DNA of 35,661 nucleotides from an uncultured Bacteroidia bacterium (GTDB lineage Bacteria > Bacteroidota > Bacteroidia > Bacteroidales > UBA932): the NCBI GenBank assembly GCA_902772985.1, contig CACYCP010000050.1, positions 1 through 35,661 on the forward strand. Direction: 5' to 3'. This document shows, one piece after another, positions 6,157 to 14,300 of this stretch. The notes under the pieces were generated by a model. That model had not been told where the DNA came from. It did no database searches and was given only the letters and a program-made list of their open reading frames with translations. Position numbers and translations under genes: made by a program. The first letter of the stretch is position 1; each line of letters starts with the position of its first letter.

Positions 6157-7413
6157 ATGGAGTATTTGATATTGTCTCTTGGGGGGCTGGTCCTGGTGAT
6201 TCTGGCGTCGGTTTTCATTTCCAGAAGCATTATCTCCAAGGAGAAATCGGCCTTTGAGGTGGATAAGGCGAAGCTGGAAAGCGAACTTGGCTTCGCCAGG
6301 AAGGAACTTGATACCCAGGAACGGGTTCATAAAGAGGCAATGGAGGCCCTGGAAAGGCGTTTCGATGAAACGGTGGCCAAAGTCAGCGCCCAGCTGAAAG
6401 ACGAGACCTCGAATATGCTGAAGCAAAGGCAGAAAGAGTTCTCCGAGACCAGCAACCAAAGCCTTGGGCAGATAATGAACCCGCTGAAGGAGAATATCGC
6501 CGCTTTGAAAAAAGTGATGGAAGACGGTAAGACGGAGCTTGCGGAACGGAGCGGCCAAATGAAGGGACAGATTCAAAGCCTCCTGGCGCAAAGCGAAGCG
6601 GCTCGCAAGAGTGCCGATGAACTGGCCGCCGCCTTCAAGCACGGCATCAAGATGCAGGGGGACTGGGGCGAAACCATCCTGGAAGAGCTGCTGTCGGCCC
6701 AGGGCCTCACGAAAGGCATACATTTCGACACTCAGGCCGTTATTTACGGGGCCGATGGCAAAGCCGTCAGGACCGATGCGAACAGCACCCTTCGCCCTGA
6801 CGTTATCCTTCACCTTGACGAGCAGCGGGAGGTCATCATAGATTCCAAAGTTTCGCTCACCGCCTATGTGGATTATGTGAATGCCGAAAATGAGGCGGAC
6901 CGTCAGATGTTTCTGAGAAAGCATCTGGAAAGCATCAGAAAGCACGTCAAGGAGCTTTCCGCAAAGGATTATTCCTCTTATATCCAGGCTCCGAAAGTGA
7001 GTGTGGGCTATGTTATCATGTTCATCCCGAACATCGGCGCCCTGTGGACCGCAATGAATGCCGAGCCTGACCTATGGCGCAATGCGGCCGATGCCAATGT
7101 CTATATCGCCGACGAACAAAGCCTTTACGGCGCCCTGAAGATTGTGAGCATGACCTGGACCCAGGTCAAACAGGCCCAGAATCACGAGGAAGTGTTCAAG
7201 CTGGCCGATGAAATGATAAAACGCGTGGGTATCTTCATGGACGAATACAAGAAGATAGGGGAGTCGCTGGACAAGGCTTATGCACATTATGAAGAAGGCC
7301 GGAAGAAACTTGTCCCCGAAAGGCAGAGCATCATCCAGACCTCCAAGAAGTTGATCGAATTGGGCGCAAAGAACAGCAGCTCACATCCAATCACCGAAAT
7401 ATCAGACAGTTAG
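6157..7413 (+). CDS. rmuC: DNA recombination protein RmuC
   Basis: The frame opens at 6052, but the ATG at 6157 gives the standard RmuC architecture. This is an N-terminal membrane anchor (MEYLILSLGGLVLVILASVF), a long charged coiled coil (about residues 30-185), then the RmuC domain (190-400). The last contains KHGIKMQGDWGETILEELL, LRPDVILHL, VIIDSKVSLTAYVDY and VGYVIMFIPNIGALWTA. The IDSK/RPD region resembles a restriction-endonuclease-like core. RmuC limits inversions at short inverted repeats and is believed to be a membrane-tethered nuclease. At 418 residues the length is normal. It is convergent with the LD-carboxypeptidase gene, their stops overlapping by 4 nt, and no terminator separates them. 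Confidence 0.92.
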   Translation: MEYLILSLGGLVLVILASVFISRSIISKEKSAFEVDKAKLESELGFARKELDTQERVHKEAMEALERRFDETVAKVSAQLKDETSNMLKQRQKEFSETSNQSLGQIMNPLKENIAALKKVMEDGKTELAERSGQMKGQIQSLLAQSEAARKSADELAAAFKHGIKMQGDWGETILEELLSAQGLTKGIHFDTQAVIYGADGKAVRTDANSTLRPDVILHLDEQREVIIDSKVSLTAYVDYVNAENEADRQMFLRKHLESIRKHVKELSAKDYSSYIQAPKVSVGYVIMFIPNIGALWTAMNAEPDLWRNAADANVYIADEQSLYGALKIVSMTWTQVKQAQNHEEVFKLADEMIKRVGIFMDEYKKIGESLDKAYAHYEEGRKKLVPERQSIIQTSKKLIELGAKNSSSHPITEISDS

Positions 7414-8303
7414 TCTATTCCCTTAAATTCAATCGTTGCCTTTCCGTCTCTCACTTCCAAGCTGGTTTCCGCGCCCAGGATAAGAGGCAGGTTCACCTTG
7501 CCGTGGCCAGCCGGGAAACCGCAGAAGACGGGTATGGGATAGTCTTTCAGGTAGGCGTTGAACATCTCTGGAACGCTGCCGTAGCCAAGATCGTCTTTGC
7601 AGTCGGTGAAATCGCCCAGTATTACGCCTTTGCAGCGGTCCAGAACGCCATAGTGAATGAACATGTTGATAAGGCGGTCCAGGTTATGGAAGGTTTCGCC
7701 GTCATCTTCCAGGAAAAGAATGATTCCATCCTGATCCAAAGCGCATGCACTGCTGCCGATTGTGGCTGCGAGTGTGCAAAAATTGCCTCCCATAAGCTTC
7801 CCGCAGGCTTTTCCCTCACGGCTGAACTCCCCGGCCGGCAGCTCGTATCTTGGCAGAACGCCGGAAAGAATGTCCCTTAAAACAGTGCTTGATATATCTT
7901 TACCCTCCGCGGGAGCCATGAATGAACACATTGTCCCGTGGATGCTCATAATGCCCGCCTTTGCCGCCATCTGGTGGAAGGTGGTAATGTCGCTGAAACC
8001 TATCAGCCACTTGGGATTGGCTGAAAACTCTTCCAAGGGCAGGCGGTCAATCAGGTGAATTGCGCCATAACCGCCTCGGCTGAAAAGGATTGCCTTAATG
8101 GAGCCGTCCCTTAGCGCCCAAAGGAAATCTTCCTGCCTTTCCTCCGGGGTTCCGGCGTAGTATCTCAGGTTAACTTTTCCTACGTTCGGCCCTACCACGG
8201 GTTCATACCCCCAGGAGCGAAGCACTTCGGCGCTCCGGCTTACATTTTCCATCGGCGTAAAATAGGAAGGGGAAATGATGGCTATTTTGTCTCCGGGTTT
8301 CAT
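7410..8303 (-). CDS. LD-carboxypeptidase, peptidase family S66
   Basis: 297 residues without a signal peptide. The start MKPGDKIAIISPS is typical of S66. The catalytic triad is visible: Ser104 in LIGFSDITTF, Glu199 in LFLEDDGE and His267 in GFPAGHG. ILFSRGGYGAIHLIDRL is the conserved N-domain motif. Family members cleave the L,D bond of murein tetrapeptides during cytoplasmic peptidoglycan recycling, and MccF-type members hydrolyse microcin C-like conjugates. Without a linked peptide antibiotic the recycling role is favoured. It is the last gene of the 11293-7410 operon, 2 nt after the TIGR02757 gene. Confidence 0.92.
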   Translation of the reverse strand: MKPGDKIAIISPSYFTPMENVSRSAEVLRSWGYEPVVGPNVGKVNLRYYAGTPEERQEDFLWALRDGSIKAILFSRGGYGAIHLIDRLPLEEFSANPKWLIGFSDITTFHQMAAKAGIMSIHGTMCSFMAPAEGKDISSTVLRDILSGVLPRYELPAGEFSREGKACGKLMGGNFCTLAATIGSSACALDQDGIILFLEDDGETFHNLDRLINMFIHYGVLDRCKGVILGDFTDCKDDLGYGSVPEMFNAYLKDYPIPVFCGFPAGHGKVNLPLILGAETSLEVRDGKATIEFKGID

Positions 8304-8305
8304 TA

Positions 8306-9052
8306 CTATTTATTATTACTGACTCCGTAGCCGAACAGTGCGAAATCCCCTTTGAGGGGGTCGTCTGGGAAAATTTCCGCCATTGTGGCGGTGAGCTTCA
8401 ACGCGGCGCCCATACTCGCGCATTTGCTCCGGCATAGGCCAAGAGCCATGGCTTCCTGCAGCACGTGTGTGTCCAGGGGCATAATCAGGCTTCGGCGGTC
8501 AATTATGTCTTTCCAAAGCCCCAAATCCACGGGGGAGCCGCTCCGGACCATCCATCGAAGGAACATGCACACCCTCTTGCAGGCCGAACTGTCGTCCTTT
8601 GGAATCACGGCCCCGCCATCGTGTGTGGCGAACCAGCCGCAAAGGGCTTTTACCGCTTCTCGGGCATCGCCGGCATTCGCTCCCACATATGAATGCAAGG
8701 AGCCGAAGTCCCCAAGGAGGCGACGGTAGGCGCGAAGGAAGAGCAGCATTTCGTGGCGGGTATAAAGCCGGTAAAAACAGGCCCCGCTGTCCTGGATGTC
8801 GTTTTCAAAAACGCCTTCCAATACCCAGTGCAGGGGCTCCCCGCCGCTTTTTTCCAGCATCCACTGGATTTTGGGAAGGAACTGCGCCCGGCTGCCATAA
8901 CTGATGCTTTGGGCAAGGAACGCCATGGTCTCGCGGTTGGCGTCCCCGCTCACCTGATGCATGAACCAGGAAGGATCTCCATTGATGAAATCCGCCCTCT
9001 CATATTCCTGGGCATATGCCAGCAGTTTTTCCCTTACGCTCTGTTCTATCAT
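8306..9052 (-). CDS. TIGR02757 (DUF2400) family protein
   Basis: The protein has 248 residues, cytoplasmic and mostly helical. Features of this family include the early FINGDPSWFMHQ and the signature MFLRWMVRSGSPVDLGLWKDI followed by LIMPLDTHVLQEAMALGL (each within one run here). The DTHV segment recalls HhH-GPD glycosylases, to which the family seems distantly related, but no DNA-repair activity is established. Function is unknown. The ATG overlaps the MsrA-fRMsr stop as ATGA, indicating coupling within a four-gene minus-strand operon. Confidence 0.88.
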   Translation of the reverse strand: MIEQSVREKLLAYAQEYERADFINGDPSWFMHQVSGDANRETMAFLAQSISYGSRAQFLPKIQWMLEKSGGEPLHWVLEGVFENDIQDSGACFYRLYTRHEMLLFLRAYRRLLGDFGSLHSYVGANAGDAREAVKALCGWFATHDGGAVIPKDDSSACKRVCMFLRWMVRSGSPVDLGLWKDIIDRRSLIMPLDTHVLQEAMALGLCRSKCASMGAALKLTATMAEIFPDDPLKGDFALFGYGVSNNK

Positions 9053-9957
9053 AGGATTTCTGCAATCATTTCAAGAAATGCGGCATCGGTCTGGTCAAAG
9101 TTGCCGATAAACTGGCTGTCTATATCCAGGACTGCCACCACCTCGCCGTTCCGTATGACGGGAACCACGATTTCGCTCTTGGATTCACTGGAGCAGGCAA
9201 TGTGCCCCGGAAATTCCTCGACATCCGGAACGACCAGGGTTTTCCCTTCCTTCCAGGCGCTTCCGCAGACTCCCTTTCCATAGCCGATGCGAAAACAGGC
9301 TTCCGGGCCTTGGAAAGGTCCAAGGACAAGCTGCTTGCCCGTAACCCGGTAGAATCCAGTCCAGAAAAATTTCATTCTGCCATGGATGAGGGCGGCCATG
9401 TTCGCCATTCTGGCAACAGGGTCCTCTTCGTCCCCGAGGAACAGTCTCACATCCTGCCAAAGGCGCAGGTAACGGAAACTTTTCAGGGGGATGTGGCAAT
9501 AGCCTTCCGGATGCTTTTCCAGATAGTTCTGGTGCCGCTCCTCGGCCAGGAAGAAATTATTAAGGGGCAGAAGTTCAACGGCTAGGGGAGCGCCAAACTT
9601 TGCTTCCATTGCCTTGAAAACGGCTTCGATGAGGGGAATATCTTCCGCCGACGTGTAATAGACGCCGGTCCTGTAACGCGTGCCGCTATCTTCTCCCTGG
9701 CGGTTCAGGCTCAGGGGGTCGATAATTGTAAAAAACAGCCGTACAAGCGTCTCCGGGTTAATTTTTCCCGGGTTATACTTTACGCGAACAGTTTCGGCAA
9801 AGCCGGTCATGTCGGTATAGACTTCCTCGTATGACGGGGGAGAGTCGCTCTGGCCGTTGGCATATCCGCAGACGGCCTCGGAGACACCGTCCACATCGGC
9901 AAAAAAATGCCGGGCGCCCCAAAAGCACCCGGCAGCAAAATAGAGCTCTTTATACAT
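9049..9957 (-). CDS. msrA: MsrA-fRMsr fusion: peptide methionine-S-sulfoxide reductase plus GAF-type free methionine-R-sulfoxide reductase
   Basis: 302 residues hold two enzymes. Residues 1-155 are MsrA: AAGCFWG with catalytic Cys11, GYANG, SGTRYRTGVYY, and EERHQNYLEKHP. The usual TGHAE motif reads TGFAE (Phe53 for His). Residues 160-302 are a GAF domain of the free Met-R-sulfoxide reductase type. Cys221, Cys231 and Cys255 (in ACFRIGYGKGVCGSAW and HIACSSESKSEIVVPV) have the 10- and 24-residue spacing of the E. coli enzyme's Cys84, Cys94 and Cys118. Together they would repair S-sulfoxides (free and protein-bound) and free R-sulfoxide, presumably in the cytoplasm as no signal is present. The more common partner of MsrA is MsrB. 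The start overlaps the oxidoreductase stop by 8 nt. Confidence 0.9.
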   Translation of the reverse strand: MYKELYFAAGCFWGARHFFADVDGVSEAVCGYANGQSDSPPSYEEVYTDMTGFAETVRVKYNPGKINPETLVRLFFTIIDPLSLNRQGEDSGTRYRTGVYYTSAEDIPLIEAVFKAMEAKFGAPLAVELLPLNNFFLAEERHQNYLEKHPEGYCHIPLKSFRYLRLWQDVRLFLGDEEDPVARMANMAALIHGRMKFFWTGFYRVTGKQLVLGPFQGPEACFRIGYGKGVCGSAWKEGKTLVVPDVEEFPGHIACSSESKSEIVVPVIRNGEVVAVLDIDSQFIGNFDQTDAAFLEMIAEIL

Positions 9958-11293
9958 CGAGTGCCTTCTCGTATCCTGAGCGATACTGGTAATGGAGGAG
10001 TTTCGTGGCCTGCTCGTCGCAGATGAATTTCTGGACGATGGGATTCCACTTGACCGGCCTGTTGAGTTCCATGGCTATGTTGCCCAGGTTGCAAACCGTG
10101 CAGGAGGAATGTCCAACTTCGATGGGAACGTTGGGGTCGATGCGGCTCTTCACGGCCTCGATGAAGCGGCGGTGATGGCCCACCTTGGTCTCGTAAGGAA
10201 CATCGCTCTGTCCAACATTCATTTCCCATTCAGGCCTGGAGGCCTCGAACTTGCCGCGGGAAACCTTGATCCAGCCGCGTTCTCCGTAAATCTGTACGCC
10301 GGGATTGGCGCCGTCGAAAGGCTCGTCGGAAAGGATGATGCCGTTATCGTACTTGAAGGTGAGATAATCGTAATGGCTCCAGCCCGGAGGGATAATCTCG
10401 GCAGGGCCGCTGCCGTCCTTTCCAAGGGCCCACTGGGCTATGTCGTACATATGTGCGCCCCAGTCGGTCATGAGACCGCCGCCGCAAGGCTTGTACCAGC
10501 GCCATGCGCCCCAAAGCTGCTCGTTCTGCTCCGGAGTGATGATAGGGTCTAGGTCTGAATGATAATAGACCGAAGTGGGAAGGGGCCCCAGCCATTTATC
10601 CCAGTTAAGTCCTGCGGGAACATCCATTTTGGGAAGTTTGCAAGGAACCGGGGCGGGAGTGTATGGATTGGTCTCGTTGCGGCCCACATAGACTTTCAGC
10701 TTGCTTATCTTTCCAAGCTCTCCTTCGCGGGCAAGGTTTGTAGCGTGGATGAATTCCTCGCTGGAACGCTGCTGGGAGCCCATCTGAAGGATGCGGTTGT
10801 ATTTCCTTACGGCCTTCACAAGCTGCTGTCCTTCGTAAATGGTAAGGGTCGCGGGCTTCTCCAGATAGATGTCCTTCCCGGCCTTGCAGGCGGCGATGGC
10901 AATCACTGCGTGCTGGTGGTCAGGGGTGGCAATTACCACGGCATCAATGTCTTCGCGGGCAAGGAGGTCCTGATAGTCTTCATACAGGTCCACCTTAACC
11001 TTGCGCTCGCCCTTGGAGCTGTAATAGTCCTTTACGCGGCGCTCGAAACGGTCCCGCTTTACGTCATAGACATCGCAGCCGGCAACAACCCTTACGTCGT
11101 CCATGGACATGAAGCCGCTAAGCAGGTACATTGCCTGCTGGCCAAGGCCGATGAATCCCATGTTTACCTTATCGTTCTTACTGTTTTTTGGGGCTTTGGC
11201 GGCAGGTGAAGCCGATGCTCCGAAAGCCTGGACAGGCATGAGGCCTGCTGCTGCTCCGATGGCGGAGAATTTAAGGAAATCTCTTCTTTGCAT
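9950..11293 (-). CDS. Gfo/Idh/MocA family oxidoreductase with twin-arginine signal
   Basis: The ATG at 11293 (MQRRDFLKFSAIGAAAG) is preferred over a TTG 24 nt upstream, because it puts the RR motif at the very N-terminus and leaves room for the promoter. 447 residues: a Tat signal (1-25), then a Rossmann fold starting VNMGFIGLGQQAMYLLSG, DAVVIATPDHQHAVIA, and the family EKP motif (DIYLEKPATLTIYEGQQLV). The C-terminal domain includes PAGLNWDKWLGPLP and GGGLMTDWGAHMYDIAQWAL. Exported members act on sugars or sugar derivatives using tightly bound NAD(P); the substrate is unknown. It heads the operon continuing into MsrA-fRMsr and is divergent from the rhamnosidase operon. GH109 glycosidases share the fold, but I do not see their hallmark motifs. 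Confidence 0.9.
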   Translation of the reverse strand: MQRRDFLKFSAIGAAAGLMPVQAFGASASPAAKAPKNSKNDKVNMGFIGLGQQAMYLLSGFMSMDDVRVVAGCDVYDVKRDRFERRVKDYYSSKGERKVKVDLYEDYQDLLAREDIDAVVIATPDHQHAVIAIAACKAGKDIYLEKPATLTIYEGQQLVKAVRKYNRILQMGSQQRSSEEFIHATNLAREGELGKISKLKVYVGRNETNPYTPAPVPCKLPKMDVPAGLNWDKWLGPLPTSVYYHSDLDPIITPEQNEQLWGAWRWYKPCGGGLMTDWGAHMYDIAQWALGKDGSGPAEIIPPGWSHYDYLTFKYDNGIILSDEPFDGANPGVQIYGERGWIKVSRGKFEASRPEWEMNVGQSDVPYETKVGHHRRFIEAVKSRIDPNVPIEVGHSSCTVCNLGNIAMELNRPVKWNPIVQKFICDEQATKLLHYQYRSGYEKALDV

Positions 11294-11314
11294 AGTTATC
11301 AGTGTAGGTTTTTG

Positions 11315-11322
11315 CAAATATA
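11315..11322 (-). promoter_or_regulatory. -7 box TATATTTG of the oxidoreductase operon, with TTTG 19 nt upstream
   Basis: The minus strand reads TTTG (complement of 11342-11345), exactly 19 nt, then TATATTTG. This is the full Bacteroidota -33/-7 arrangement. It lies 21 nt before the ATG at 11293. Its -33 element lies beyond the plus-strand box at 11328-11335, so the two promoters interlock. Confidence 0.75.
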
Positions 11323-11327
11323 ATTCT

Positions 11328-11335
11328 TATCTTTG
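11328..11335 (+). promoter_or_regulatory. -7 box TATCTTTG of the glycan operon
   Basis: A perfect TAnnTTTG box 22 nt before the ATG at 11358, back-to-back with the oxidoreductase promoter. It appears to be the only promoter for the 11-kb four-gene operon, because the later junctions are -1, +2 and +2 nt. Confidence 0.7.
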
Positions 11336-11357
11336 AGAAATCAAATAATTGTACTTA

Positions 11358-14300
11358 ATGAAGCATTTTCCCTTTATTTTTGGATTGGTTGCCGCCCTTT
11401 TCATCTCTTGCGGGCAGCACGCTGAAGTGGGTTCCGGGCAGGTCCAGTGGCAGGCCTCGTGGATAGGCGCTCCCTGGGACGGGGAAGAGTTCGACAAGAC
11501 TACTGTCCTTCCCGCACCGGAATTCCGCAAGGAAATACTTGTTTCAAAGCGCCTTGAAAAGGCAGTGGCCCACGTTTGCGGACTGGGATTCTTCGAACTT
11601 TCCGTGAACGGCGGCAAGGTTGGGGACCAGGTCCTTGTCCCCAACGAGAGTTCCTACGGCCCCAGGGGAGAAAGGATCAATTTCGACCCGGTTCCCATGA
11701 TAGATACCTCCTGGCGCAATTACCGCGTGTATTATCTGGACTACCAGCTCGAGGACATCCTGAAAGAAGGGGAGAATACAATTGACATAATCCTTGGCAA
11801 CGGTTTCTTCTCTACCGGTAGGCTGCGCTGGGTGGCCCCTTACGGCACTCCTCGCCTCATCTTCCAGTTGGAGTTGGACTATGCCGACGGCAGCAGGGAG
11901 ACCATCGTGAGCGACAACAGCTGGAAGGTGCGCCGGAGCCCCATCGTCCTTAACGACATGTTCGAGGGGGAAATCTATGACGCCAGGAAGGAGGATTCCT
12001 CCGAATGGGAGAACGCCGTCACGCGAAATGCTCCCGAAGGCGCCCTGATGCTCCAGACGGGCCCGGCCGACAAGATCAAGGAGGAATTGGAACCGGTGTC
12101 CATAAGCGCCCTCCCGGACGGACGCTGGGAGGTGGACTTCGGTGACTACATCACCGGCTGGGTCAAGCTCATGGACTTCAATCTTGCCGAAGGTGCGGAA
12201 ATAAGCATCGAATTCCCCATCGAAGGGGATTTCAACGGGGTGTACAAGTACATCGGCCGTGGAGGAATGGTGGAAAGCTATGCGCCCCGTTTCAGCTGGT
12301 GGACCTTCAGGAAAGCCGTTATAAGCGGCTGGGAGGGTGAATTGAAAAAGGACAAGCTGATTGCGCAGGTGGTCTATTCCGACGTTGACGTGGTGTCGGA
12401 ATTCGACTGCTCCAATCCTCTCCTTGTGCGCATCCACAATATTTGGATCCGTACCCAGAAGGATAATATGCACCTTAGCGTGCCCACCGATTGCCCCCAC
12501 CGCGAAAAGGGACCTTATACCGGGGACGGGGAAGTCGCCTGCGTGACCGTGATGAGAAATTTTGGGGTGGACGAGTTCTACCGCAAATGGTTGCGCGACA
12601 TTTCCGACTGTCAGGATGCCAAGACCGGATATACTCCCAACGCTGCTCCCTGGCATACTGGCTGCGGCGGCGGTGTTCCCTGGGGCGCGGCAATTTGCAT
12701 CATCCCCTGGGAGCATTACTTGCACTACGGGGACCCGTCGGTGCTGGAAGAGCATTTCGATGCAATGCGCGCCCAGCTGGACTATATGACCACCTGGCGC
12801 ACTCCGGAGGGTGTCATGTACATGCAGCAGTTCAAGGACAACGGTGAGATTGACTACTGGAAGAACTTGGGTGAATGGTGCCCGCCGTACAATCTCGTCA
12901 ATGACAGCCTGGTCCATACTTACTTCCTTTGGAAATGTGCAAACTTCGTGGCCTCGGCCGCAAAGACCATAGGAAAGGGGGAGGAAGCCCGGAAGTATGC
13001 CGCATTGGCCGCCGAAGTGAGGGAAGCCTTCCATAAAGTGTTTTACAATCCCGAAACCCAGTCCTACGGAAATCTGGACGGGGCTAATATCTTCGCCCTT
13101 GCCATGGGTGTCCCGGAAGATATCAAGGAGGGCGTACTGAAAAGCCTGAAAACCGAAATCCAGGGCAACGGAGGCCATCTTATCACCGGAATCTTCGGCA
13201 CCCAGCTTTTCTTCGACGTGCTTTGCGATAACGGCCTGGAGGAAATGGCCTACAGCGCCATGACCAAAACCGACTATCCCAGCTACGGCTGGTGGATAGC
13301 GCAGGGGGCCGATACTTTCTGGGAGGACTGGCCCGGCGAAAGCTCCAAGAATCATCCTATGTTCGGCGGCGGAATAAGCTGGATGTACAGCCGTATCGCC
13401 GGCCTGCAGATAGATGAAAGCAAGCCCGCCTACAAGCATTTCATCGTGCGTCCCACCCCCGTCGGGGACCTGAAATGGGCTTCCTACAGCATTGAAACGC
13501 CTCGTGGAAAGGCCGCTGTGAAGTGGGAGCTTGAAGATGACGAGTTCTGCCTGGAGGTCCTTGTGCCTAAGGGCTCGTCGGCCACTGTCTATATGCCCTG
13601 GGGCGGCAAAGCCCTCACGCTGAAGGCCGGGGAACATAAGCTCAAGGCCGAGAAGCCGGCTTTCAAGGCCGATGACCTCCTTTGCGAGGGCATGGAGGAG
13701 CCGCTCGGCATAGATTCGGCCTTGCCTCATTTCAGCTGGAAGATTGATAGCGATGCCCCTATGGCACAATCGGCCTATGAAATTGAGGTCGGGCCGGACC
13801 TTTGGGACAGCGGAAAAGTGCTGTCTTCAAGGCAACTTATGATTCCCTACGAGGGTATTCCCCTTAAATCCCGCACCCAGGCCTGGTGGAGGGTAAGAGT
13901 CTGGAATCAGGACGGGGAGGTATCGGCCTGGAGTGAAAAACAGCGCTTCGGCATAGGGATAATAGGGGAGGACCGTCTTGAAGGCGAATATATTGGCGCG
14001 GTGAGCGGTGAAGGCAGGGCTCCAATCCTGAAAAAGACTTTCGCCATCGAAGAAAAAACCTCACCGGCTATCCTTTATGTCAATTCCCTTGGCTACCACG
14101 AGGTTTATATCAACGGCGAAAAACTGGGCGACGGAGTCCTGAACCCGGCGGTTTCCCAGTTGGACAAACGCTCCCTCATAATGTGTTACGAAGTGTCGGA
14201 AATGCTCAAGAAGGGAGAAAATGAGATTCTGATCTGGGCCGGCTCCGGCTGGTACAAGCCCGCTACCTTCGACGCCGCTTATCCCGGTCCGCTTGTGAAG

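Noticed and set aside
9950..11317. GH109 glycosidase identity for the Tat-exported oxidoreductase
   Set aside because: General Gfo/Idh/MocA motifs are present, but I cannot find GH109-specific motifs, so the broader family name is used.
11544..13769. 741-codon open frame on the minus strand across the first rhamnosidase unit
   Set aside because: It is the antisense shadow of a clearly functional GH78 gene; the translation has no domain and the opening results from GC3-rich codons on the other strand.
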